Shown piece by piece: positions 1 to 11,300 of a stretch of 64,000 nt of DNA. Position 1 is the first letter of the stretch. The number at the start of each line of letters is the position of its first letter. The DNA comes from Entoloma clypeatum (lineage: Eukaryota > Basidiomycota > Agaricomycetes > Agaricales > Entolomataceae): the NCBI GenBank assembly GCA_963565915.1, contig OY751489.1:248001-312000 (forward strand), given 5' to 3'. The translations under genes were made by a program, and so were the position numbers. The notes below the pieces were generated by a model, which saw only the letters and a program-made list of their open reading frames with translations, was not told where the DNA came from and did no database searches.

Positions 1-3000
1 AATCAGGATGAACATCCACTCATTCCTGGCTGGCCAGGGCGGCCAGCTCCAATACCGGTATGGCCGCATTTGCCCTCGGTGTTTATATCTCTGGGATGCC
101 CGTGCGGGGAACAAGGAGAGAACCCGCGCAGCAACTTAGCCATTTCCAGGTTTTCTATTTTTATTTTCCGAGGGAGAAACTTCGTCATTCCTGGTGAATC
201 TTTAGCAACGACGTCAAGACCTGTGAGTAAGTACTCAGGTTTCATCTGCGAGGAACGGAGAAAGTCTGCGCAGAAACTTGACGTTCAGCTCCACCATTGC
301 CTGGGATTTTTTTCTATTTTTCCGCATTGACTGCTCCGGGAGGAAAGAGGGTACAAGCTTCGTCATTCGCTGTGTTCGATTTTCGACAGATCCAGAAGTG
401 GCGTTGAGACGTAGTCCATCAACCATCACGACTGGGAGCGATGCTGCACGCAAAAAGGATCAAATCGGGCGGTTATCGTGAACGTTCGTTCCTCTGCTCT
501 ACATTCTTCCTTATTGATAATCCTTGTCTAGTTTCGGTGCCAGTCCAAGCCGCGAAAAACAAAGGAGGAGTCTGAAAATTGAAGTTGACTACGCCCCGTG
601 AAGCACTAAAGTAAATAATTCCGACCTTTTTTTTTCAAGTTGAGTCGCTAGCTCCACTACCGATTCTCAGTCACCTGGGGGCTATTTTCCTAGGCCAGTT
701 GGCGTCCACTGTTCACCGATCCGAGTAAAAGCTAATATTGAGGCACTGGGGAGAGCTGGTAGGGATGACGAGGCGTCTCTTGAGTTTGTGGAACATTCGA
801 GGAGGGGTTATCGAGTGCAATAAGTAATTGGAAGATACGAGCCAGGTTCAGTAGGATTTGTTGGTATTTCCTCGTCATTTCGTGAGGGGCCGAGGTACTA
901 AGCGAAGATTTTGAGATAAGTTCGTTAGGAATGGGATTTTAACGATTGTGACTCGAGGCGGCCATGTGGACAGGTGCTAGAAAAGGCTGTGGATATTCTC
1001 GTTCTTGGAAGAAGATGATTCGGAAGATGTTGTGAGATGTACGGGCTCCAGATGGGAGTTGCTGTGAGTCCGGTTGAGTCAAAAAAGTTGAAGTCTAGAC
1101 GAAATTTGCGGAAGGAAGGACCTCCAACGTTTTCCCAAGGGCAGTAGGCTTTGTCGATAAGTTCAAATGGAGTAATTTGCACTCCATGTGGAGACATATA
1201 TCCGCTAGCTAAATTCACAGCGGGAAAGGACTGGAAACATATATTTATCGACGCGGACAGCTGGAGAACATCGGAAAGAAGAAGTCTAACTGTCCATGAA
1301 GTGAGTTTTACCAGGTTTTGGAGGAGTCAGACGATAAGTACCTGTGTGCCGTAGGGCCGTGTTGACTGTGGGAGGTGTTCAATTGGCAGCTGTAGCACGG
1401 AGGCGCTTTGACAACCAAATCGCAGGGACGAGGGAGGCCTTGAAAGAGGTCCGTCAAAAGAGGCGGTATAATGCTTGTATGTCTGTTTCATGATCAATCG
1501 ACATCCTCCGTCCCAGCAGATCTTAGGGATAACTTACACTGCCGATAGAATCCTAATGGGAACGTGCGAGAGGGGTGGCTAGGTGGCATGACTTAGATCT
1601 TGTGCCGCCATGGGAAGATCGACAATTGATGTCAAAGATCTCTCGTGTTCTGCAAATCGTCAGGACCCCGGGCAAAGGACGAGAAAGGGGAGAGAACGCA
1701 GGACGATACGAACCTCAAATCCCATAATTCCCCGCCCACCCAAAAATCAAACCACGACCCAACACCGCGGAGCATGACATGGGCTTCTTCTGCTGTCATA
1801 TCATCAGTACTTACACCAATAACGGCTACAAAGAACCAACACACCGTCCGTCGGGGTCACCCCCTCGCATACGGCATCATGCATCGGCATCCAGGACGGC
1901 ATCGCATTCCGTGACCGCCAGCAAACTTTGATTTGGGAAGGTGGAGGATGGGTGGGCTTGGAAGTTGAACGTTGGGGGTCCAAGCATTCTCCAAGTCTAA
2001 ACACGAGGTCAGGTGAGGCTCGCCCGGTTTGCGGCATATCGTAAAGCGGGCGACGATACATACCCACCCACTGCGTCACTTCTCGTCTGAAAAGAACAAC
2101 TTTTGAAGGGGTCCTCTATCAACTCAAGTTCGTACTTTAAGGCGGGCGGATGCTGGATAATGGTTGAGACTTGCGGTCATCACGACCCCTTAGTAACCAA
2201 ACAATACAACTCTCTCCTATTCTCTCTGCACCATTCCTGGAAAGGCGCGTACGAGCCGAAGCCACGACACCCGGCTGCCACATAAGTCCTGACCCCGCAG
2301 GCGCTGTATCAATCGTCCCCTATAATACGTGTAGGGGCGGGTGTGACCAGGGCGGGACGGGTGGCTAATAGCCGGCGGAAATCGATAGTCGGACCGTAGT
2401 TTTCGTCAACCACCAATCTCGTTCGCATCGTCTTTCATGACCAGGAACCTCGCCGCAGGCTACCATCATGTCAAGCCTATGGGGCTGACAGCGACTACTA
2501 TGCCAACCGCAACTCTGAGTGTAACGTCGTTGGCCGATTCACCGTCGTGGACTCGTGGTCGTTTTCCCCATGACTACGCTCGCAACCCAACCCTGGGCAC
2601 ACCCCCTAGAGGAAGGTCGTCGCCTCACCCCCCTTGCACCACTTCCTTTCCAGTCAACAGGCACGTCCCTATTGGCTTGCCAAAGCCCATCTTACTCGAC
2701 GGCGCTTCGGGAGTTGTCATCCCGCCGGACCTTTGGTTCACAGAGTTCGCGGTTCAGCTGGTCTCCTTCAAGTTCGCCGCGAAAACGGCTTCCGGACTCG
2801 TCCACACCTGCGTTACTCATTGGGATTGACACCAGCGCGTGAGATCGCAGCTGCATCCGCTCCCTCGGTGGAAAACAATGAAACCGAAGAAGGCGACTGA
2901 AATTTTGTAGGGCAGGGAGCGGGAAAAGCGTACCAGGCACGTGAATGTTCTTAGAGTACGACGGGATCCAGTTCGATACGACCAACTACCTTCGTCCCCG

Positions 3001-3661
3001 CACGTGAATCCAGATCCTCCCTTGCCCCCGCCTCTAGCCGCGACTGCTGTCGGACACTGCCGCGAGCTTTTCGGAATAACCAGTTTTCGGAGGAAGAGGA
3101 CACTGGACCGGAACTCCGACCGGAGAGGGAAACGAAGGAATTGAGGCCACCCAGGATCTGTAAACTGTCGAAACACCGTAAGGGGAGGTGCTGATGGGAA
3201 TGTCAAGAAAGAAGATCGTTGGGACGCCGAATCAAAGCCTGGCCGGCGCTGGCGATGTTCAGCGCAATGCTGACATGGCTGGGCATCGTCCTGTCTATGT
3301 AGGCTGCCGTCGTTTTGCTGTAATTATAAGAGCTAATCGATGAGTTTCACAGACGCAATCTGCCGATCGGTGTTTGGCAACTCACGGTGACGCTGTACCT
3401 CAAGGTACGTGTCTATCTTCTTTAGACCTCATATCTAATGCCTACCCACATAACCTCGTCCTCGTCCTCGTCCTCGCCATCGTCCACTTCCGAAGCAGCA
3501 GCGGAACGGGAGTTTTGTCCATATCCCTTCTGTAGTTTCCCTGTGAACTTCGACTGGCACTGTTCGAGCCTCCTCCACTGCTCGCGACCTTTCGGTCCCT
3601 TTATCACGACCATAGCGACGATGACTTCCTAATCTCACTCTCACCTTCACCCCTCTTGGAG
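1..3661. other. Gene-poor stretch, nothing assigned
   Basis: I find no coding region I can defend here. Open frames are short, overlap on both strands, show no recognisable domain, and do not join through good splice sites into a longer protein. The most protein-like piece is a Ser/Pro-rich plus-strand frame at about 2570-2842, but nothing extends it convincingly. A short (CTCGTC)n-type microsatellite lies near 3452-3476. The stretch could hold an untranslated region, a noncoding RNA or a decayed gene; the sequence alone does not say which. Confidence 0.4.
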
Positions 3662-3861
3662 NNNNNNNNNNNNNNNNNNNNNNNNNNNNNNNNNNNNNNN
3701 NNNNNNNNNNNNNNNNNNNNNNNNNNNNNNNNNNNNNNNNNNNNNNNNNNNNNNNNNNNNNNNNNNNNNNNNNNNNNNNNNNNNNNNNNNNNNNNNNNNN
3801 NNNNNNNNNNNNNNNNNNNNNNNNNNNNNNNNNNNNNNNNNNNNNNNNNNNNNNNNNNNNN
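3662..3861. other. Assembly gap (200 N)
   Basis: Exactly 200 consecutive N characters. The round number suggests a scaffolding gap of estimated or arbitrary size, so any gene crossing 3.6-3.9 kb cannot be reconstructed. Confidence 0.99.
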
Positions 3862-6800
3862 CGTCGACTGGCTGGTGAGTCTAAGGAATCCAGGCCGTCG
3901 TTTGTTTGGAATCAAACTGTCCTTGACTCGTTTGAAGCGTTCTTAAGCTTGTGTAATACTAACATGGAGTGGTGGACGAGGTGGGCGCCAGGGAGATAAA
4001 CTGAACAACATCAGCCAACCTGATTCATTGCCTGCCTCGAGGAGAATTGTCCTCTTCTGGATGACATTTCCTTCGGTTTTCGGATGTGCTGTGGTGAAGC
4101 TAACCAGATCAGGTGTGTCGAATGGTGAAACAAACTACAGTGCCTTACATATAAACATTGTTTGGAAACCTTTGTTCCAGGGTAGGTTCCCCCTAAATGC
4201 GCTCAGATTGGCGCTCAGATGCTCAGACTGAATGTCCAGGCTGGCTTGCAGGGCCGTCACCTGCTGTCGCCCCAAACGTCACCCGTCGCAAACAGCCAAA
4301 TAAACAAGTCGCCCGTGTGTTGGCAGTTTCATAATATCAAAGCAAGGTGATATCTGAACCGATAAGAGATTCACAGTAGATTGTCTGCAAAGCCCAAGTG
4401 GTAACTTGTGCGGGCTGATGCTGCGCACGGCAGTTCCGAGGAGAGGGTGTCATCTGAATCTGAAGAATACGGAGATATGGGGATGGACAGAGATGGGAAC
4501 GCAGAACGTGGAAAGTGAACGTGAATGAAAGAGAAAATCGTTCTTCTGTTTGGGCTCATCTGAGCTTCGGCTGCCTCATTTGCGAAGTCGATACTCGGCC
4601 GTACCCAGCTCAGCAACGCCATAACCACAGAAACGACTGAAAGGCTTGAAAAGACCCCCCTCCCCCCCCGCGCTGGCCACCTCGATCCAACTCCTGGATT
4701 CGCCACCTACAGCAACGGAGGCTCCAAACGAGATAAATCGCACAGCACATGATGCCGGCCGTATTGGAAGAGGATGGTGCCCGCTGGTTCTTGGTGTCCA
4801 AATTCTGATGTGGAGGTGGGAATGGAGACCGGTGTGTGGACCCCCGATTTCAGGTGTGAAGGGCCGTTTCCTCCGCTTCCGAGCGCCAGCGATCGGGAGC
4901 TTCTCCAAGCTCTCTGCGTCTTGCCCCGTCTTTGTACAAGCCCCTTCCGAAGAGATTGCAAAAATGACGGAGGTCTGCTCCGTGACATCTTGATGTGCTA
5001 GGACGTCCCAATTGAAGGTGTCTGCTATGGAATATGGAGGAGTCTAGGATGGGCGGCGGGACGGTGGGATGCGGCGGATGTGGACAGAGGGTTGCGCGGA
5101 TACGACGAGGAGGGAGGCGCTGAGGATGATGCTGGTGAGGTACGATGACAGGTATGAGGTAATTGGCCATGGAAATAAACGGAAAGTGGACAAGACATCT
5201 GGAAAGTGGTAGAGCGAGGTCCATCGATGCAAAGGAGCCTAAATCTCGCTCGAAATGAAAATCGCGACAGGTGAATATGCCAATGACCAACCTCGGTATA
5301 CAAGGGTTCATGTTGAGCTTAGTGTCAAAATCGCGTATGGAATGCAAGGAAAAACGCCTGGTGGGAAAAAGAGAAAGCGACACTTGCAGTGTTCACCGTT
5401 CAGGAGGAGGATGAGGAACGGAGAAGTTGTCGCGAAATTCCAGGACTGGATTGGAGAGAAAGAATCGTTGTTGGTGGTACTGGGCATGTCCTTGGAAGAT
5501 AGGTCTGCTTCGCCATCTTTGCTGGCAATGACCCGTTGAGCTCGACGTCACGGTGGTTGTTGAAGGAGAGATGGAAAGGCACGTGAAACCCGAGCAATTG
5601 ATTGCTCTCATCTTCCTCTTACTTAGTATTTCCTAATAGTTTGTTCCAACATTATGCAGAAACGATGCTCAGCCCATGTTGAACACTAATAGCCTCTACG
5701 ATGCCCTCCAGCATCCTTCCGCCCTTCCGTCCTTCCCATCCCTGCCACATCCCTTCCATCTCTCCCGTCTGCCCTGTCCTTACCATCCATACACCCTTTC
5801 AATCGACACACCATTCTTGCCGCCCTGGCCCCGCAAATGTGTTGCAGGCCGACAACGGGCCCAGCACAATAGACCAAACGCACGACCATCGGGAACTCCA
5901 CGCGGACGGGGGATTGTGTTGGTCATGTCCACAGGAGACAGAAACGGTTTGGGAGCTGCCAAAAATAAGCCATGAAGGAGGATGAGCGACGAGGCTCGTG
6001 CTTACCTGGGGAGTGGCGACAAGGGGGGGGGGGCTCTGCAGCTGACAGTACAGTTGAATGGACGACAAGGGAAGCAGGCCTGATAGCGGGGACTGGATGA
6101 TGTCGTCAGCGAGCGGCATGCCACAGACACCAAGGTAACCTTACCTCAAACCTGACCGGCGAGCGTCGTACTGGCTCAGCTGGGACGGTTCCGGTGATGA
6201 AGTGGCCGGGGAGGTCACGATGCTTGAGGGGCGGCGGCAACGAGCTTGTGCCTACGATGGGGAATGGTGGATGGAGAGAAAGCCATCTCCGGTGACGAGA
6301 CATTGTGAACTATGAAGGAGAAAGTCTGAAAAGGGGGAGCCGTGTCGGACGTTGGAGATGACATGAACCTTCACTGTCTTGAATGAGCTCGACCTCATGC
6401 TCCGCCTCTCAGCGGAAGGTGGTGTATCACCACCTACTGTATTGAGGTAAATGATAACAACGTTCCCAGCTTCTCCCAGTCTTATTCGAAAGATGCAAAT
6501 CGCGGAGTGTGACGTGGCATGCGGGAATGAGACGACGTGGTCTTGATGATGAGGAATTGAGCTGGTACGGGCCGGCGAAGAAGCCGAATGAAATGTGGGA
6601 TATCCGCCCAATTCGTCGGTGGGTGACATGGTCGTTAAGTCCTTACTCCCCCTCCAACTAAGCCTTTCTTCGATCCGACATTGGCATGGAAGCTCAAACT
6701 GCGAATGCAGTTGGTATCATAGAATCCTTGCCATTTCCCGTTCCCGTATTTGGAAGAGGTGGAACAGAGACAAGGTCGGAAAAGAGGCGAGGTGTGGTGA

Positions 6801-7754
6801 GAAGGTGGTGGGAGAGGTTGAAGCACTTTGCAAGCAAAGGCGGTGGACGAGAAGACACTGACGACAGCGTTATGTTTGAGGCGATCTAGATCAAGGTGTC
6901 AACATTTCATGACCCTTGAATGCCAGCGACGGGGAAGACGTCTGCAGGCCGCGACACTGGATGATCGTCGATGTCTGCGTTTATGAATCAATTTGAGATG
7001 AGAAGTGACGAGGGAACAGGAGGTACATACAAGGCGGAAAAGGCTGTCTAATGCATCCTCAGGGTGCGATAGCTGGCTTTGCCTCCCTGTTCGCCAGTCC
7101 TCCCAATGTCCAAGCTTTCTCTTATGCTCCTGGTGCCTCGTCCGTCGTCTCACAGGCCCCAGTTGTCGTCTTTTATTTCAACTGCCAAGGAAGACACCCA
7201 AAGTCAGCGCGGCCCTGTCATGATGTCGTACGGAGGGTCGGTATCGATTCACTAGTCCTTGACTTGCTACAAACGCGCCGGTCGCACAGGAAATCTTAAA
7301 TGTCATTGAAGCTTGATCCAACTGACAGCAGCAAGAATCAGCACCTGACGTTTCAATATAAGCAGGGGAGAAGAACGCACCATCCTCTCTTGTGGTGCGA
7401 TTGGCCACGCTCATTGACGGCCCATGTAGCCCTCTGTATCCACGACATGATGTGGTAGTCTTATGGCAGAGTAAGTTGGCTCCCTCTTTCTTGTAACGTC
7501 AACACTGAGTTTTTAGCAACCATGTGGGAAAGGCGCATAAAACGGGTATTCTTTTCACGACCACAACGTCCCTCCAGGATGAGGATATACGGGGGAATCA
7601 TGGGCGGAAAGCTGCAGAGACTGATGGGTGTGGGAATGGGGGGTCCGAAGTTTCCGAAAATGGAATAGTAAGTATACGTAGGAAAGCTCTGGTGACGAAT
7701 AGCGAGTAACCCAACGAACTGTTGGTAGCATAGGCGTCAGGCGACTGGTACGGC
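3862..7754. other. Gene-poor stretch, nothing assigned
   Basis: No convincing gene. Frames on both strands are short and of low complexity; Pro/Ser/His-rich ones near 5.7-6.0 kb reflect C/T-rich sequence. There is an 11-G run at about 6023-6033. Several plausible donor and acceptor sites exist, but I could not chain them into a recognisable protein. A spliced lineage-specific gene cannot be excluded without RNA data. Confidence 0.35.
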
Positions 7755-8186
7755 CTATAAATGAGACGTTCTAACATGGACGATGCGGTCCCCACCCGAG
7801 TACTGCAATATGTGGAGGTACGGAAAGAGGTGGCGGTTGTTCAAAAAGTAGAAAGTCGTCAAAGGAGGGTCGGCGTGTCTGGAGAGGTCGAAGAATCGGG
7901 TCCTCATTACTCTGGTTGCTGGAGAGAGCAAATCTGTAGAATATATGGCGATTCCGAGCTGCTGGAACCGTTCTCAGAAGTTTGTGCGCCAGATCATAAG
8001 GAATTACTCACCATCGATTGTCAAGGCCTCAACACCCCTTCCACCGTCCCAAGGAGAGCGGCATAGATCAACGAGACGCTTCAGCATCCCAAAGACGGTT
8101 GTCTGTCGGCAAGGCAATTCGTCCAGCAGCCCGGGCCAGTCCGCGTTCAGGTAGCAATGCTTGAGGGGGAGTATTGTTACATCCAC
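7755..8186 (-). CDS. Possible two-exon small protein, unrecognised
   Basis: Weak candidate. Reading down the minus strand, an ATG at 8186 opens about 58 codons. A good donor (GTGAGT) follows at 8011, a 78-bp intron ends with CTACAG, and a second exon from 7933 stays in frame for about 59 codons to a stop at 7755. The product would be about 117 residues with no domain I recognise, no signal peptide and no clear membrane segment. Splice phase fits (1 base carried over), which is the main support. A purine-rich tract just upstream, about 8161-8175, resembles a retroelement polypurine tract, so this may instead be decayed transposon sequence. Function unknown. Confidence 0.2.
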
Positions 8187-8372
8187 TGAAATTGCGCACA
8201 GTTCCTTCCCTTTCTCTTCTTAGATTTAGATGCGGCGTTTCCCTACATACATTGGGGTTTTCCAGCTGCGGTCTTGTCTTGAACATCGCGAGGAACGGGA
8301 GGATGATGGGCAGTTGGAGAACACGTGACCTGTTCCAAGGTTTGTCCTGAACTACATCGTGCCTAAACAACA

Positions 8373-11300
8373 ATGTCGACCACTCCGTCTCCTCAGTAAG
8401 TCCCGATTTGCTGTCTATATGTTCCTCGTCCCTCACCTCGGTTCTTTGTAGGCGCAAAGTCCAGCTTAAAGGTGCCGATCTCGTTTGATCCCTCAGATGT
8501 TTCCGTTCATTGGGCTCGATTTCTTGCGTTCACAGTCGTTAAGGCTTTGAATCTTCCTCGTTCTGGTGTGCACAAGCAGAAATGTTACGCATCTATCACT
8601 CTAGGTACATCCGAACAGCGAACCAAGGAAATCGACGGCGCGAACCCGGTCTGGAACGAATCTTTTATCTTGTACGTACCTTGATCGTCTGGTTCGCCTC
8701 TCGTCTATGATATTCAGGTTTCGCTTTGTAGTAACGCTGAACCGGGAGTCACCGCGTCCATACGTATCTTTAACATTTTGTCGATGAAACTGATTGCAGA
8801 GACTACCGTCTTCATCAAGGCAGAATATTTCCACGGCAGTTATGTTCCGGCAGGTAGATACTTAAGCTCACCTATAACTGTAAAGCGTCGAAGTTCTCAT
8901 TGACTTCCACAGAGGAATCCTTCCGTCTCCAGCTTAAGACCGCCTCTTTTCGGGGCAAACCACAGATTTTTCTCGTTGTTTCATCTTTGCTTGACACGGC
9001 AGTTTTGGTTCCTGATATTGTTGCTTCTGTACCTGTCTCGTCTGGATTAGCTGATGTCTCTGTCTCCGTACCTCTGGCTTCTCATGTCATTTCTGAGTCC
9101 ACGATCTCGAAGGCTAGAAGTTCACTCCGAGAAATGTCTATTATCTCTGAGGCTTCTGGCTTGTTGCTCGCAAGTTCTAGTCATGATGGCAGAGACACAT
9201 CTCTGGACTCTTCTGCTGTAGTGTCTGGATCTCACTCCATGGATTCGGATTCTTGGCAAAAATTGAGTGGTCTTGAACTCAAGGCTCAGGCCATTCCTGT
9301 AGAAGATGTGTCTGTGAGCAACAGCTTTTCTGTTGTTCATGGCTACCTTCAAAGATTTGTAGAAATTGGCAGTGCGGTGGCAGAGGTATGATACATCTCC
9401 TTGTTTGCAAAAAGTTGTTACTTAAGTACAATAGGTTCATCCTTATGCAAAAACAGCTTTTGCTATTCTGACTGTTGGACAAAAGGTATAGCACTTGTTT
9501 ATCTCATCATGGTTCAATAATAAGAACTTTGGTTGATTGACAGATCCTTCAAGCTCAATATGACAGGGAAGAAAAAGTCAAGGAACTCTGGACTTGTATT
9601 GCAAATACCTTGGTGTTTATGAGATATGCAGAACCTTTGAAAGCTATCAACGGTCTTGATAATACTGTTGGAGCTATTATGAAACAACTGGATGACTGTT
9701 TTACTTTCTTAAATGGATATGGAGAGAAAAGCTTTACTGGTTGGTATATTTTATGTTTGTTGGTGATCTTTCAATATTGACTTGTTTTTTTAGTCAAGAC
9801 TTTACAAAGTATTGGAACTTCAGAAATTGAAGAGAAACTGGTTTCATTCAAAGCATCCTTTGATGATCTGAGAATCAAATTTCTCCAAGGAATAGATGTG
9901 GATCAATGGAAAAAGATTGATGTTATCCAAAGACTGAGTAAGATTTCACTGCTTTTTATATATATACATATAACTGACTTTACTAAACATAGCTGAAAAT
10001 GATCAGCTAAATCATCTTCCAGGTGCTAGACTTGGTGAAGTAAAGTGGAATGCATCTTTTGGCTGTTTATCCAATACTCGGACCAAACTTCTTGATGAGA
10101 TTATAGACTGGGTTCGAACTGGATCTCAACCAATCCTATGGCTTTCAGGTGCTGCTGGTACAGGAAAATCAAGTGTTGCTAATACTCTTGCTGAAAACCT
10201 TGATGCTATGAAAATCTTGGGGGCCTTTTTCAGATTTTCTAGAGATTTTATACACATTACTCCCAATCATCTGTTTGGAAGTATTGCTTATCAACTGGCA
10301 TTTATTGATAGTAAATTTCGAGCTGCTATTCTCTCAGCCATTATCAAGTATAGCTCTTTTGATGCTCAATCTCTGGATTTTCAAGCAGAGCATCTGATTG
10401 TGCAACCTTTGACACAACTTGGTTTTGGTTCCAAACTTATTATTGTTATTGATGCATTGGATGAAAGTGGACTGGATATTGCCAAGGCTGGAGCAGCAGA
10501 TCGTCTTGCTCTAGTGCAGACAATTGTCAAAAGGTTTCAAAATATACCTTCATTTGTCAAAATTGTAATCACTTCCAGAGATGAAGGAAGCATTCATCGT
10601 CTTTTTCATGGTCAATCTTTTATCTTGCACAAGGATATGGCTCAGGTTGAGGATACTAGTCTGGACATTGTGAAATATACTAGGTTCAAATTTCAGGAAA
10701 TCAGAAATCAATACAATCTATCAGAAAGCTGGCCTGGAGCTGATAAGGAGGCCAGACTTGCAGCTTCTGCTGATAATCTGTTTATTTGGGCTGTAGTTGC
10801 ATGTTCACTTATACAAGAAGATCCTTATGCTCAGCTTGATCAACTTTTGGAGCTGAACTTCAGTCTGCCAGATGAGGAACAGCTTGACAACCTGTATGCT
10901 TATATTCTCAGAACAAACTATATCAAACGAGATATTGATAACTGGCAATATATTGTTGGCACTATTGTTATTCTTCAAATGCCTTTGAGCCTAGAAGCAA
11001 TTGATATCTTGCTTGGATTATCTCATACAGACACTTCCAAAGTATTAATCACTGGTCAGAAAATCAGACTGTCATCTGCCAAAGTTATTGTCAATAAGAT
11101 GCTTCCTCTTGTGAAAAATCAACCAGGAGCACTCAAGCTACTACACAAGTCTGTCTATGATTTTTTGATATATCGGGCTGAGGCACCCTTTAAGATCAAT
11201 CTTTCATCACACAATTTGATTCTTTCCCTGCAATGTTTGCTTCAGATGAATCAAAAACTGGCATACAACATTTGCAAGCTGGAAGATACATCAATTCCAA

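Noticed and set aside
8452..8471. Acceptor TTTGTAG at 8451 for the NLR first intron
   Set aside because: Joining it to the exon ending at 8395 leads to a stop after about a dozen codons; the acceptor GTCCAG at 8464 keeps the C2 frame.
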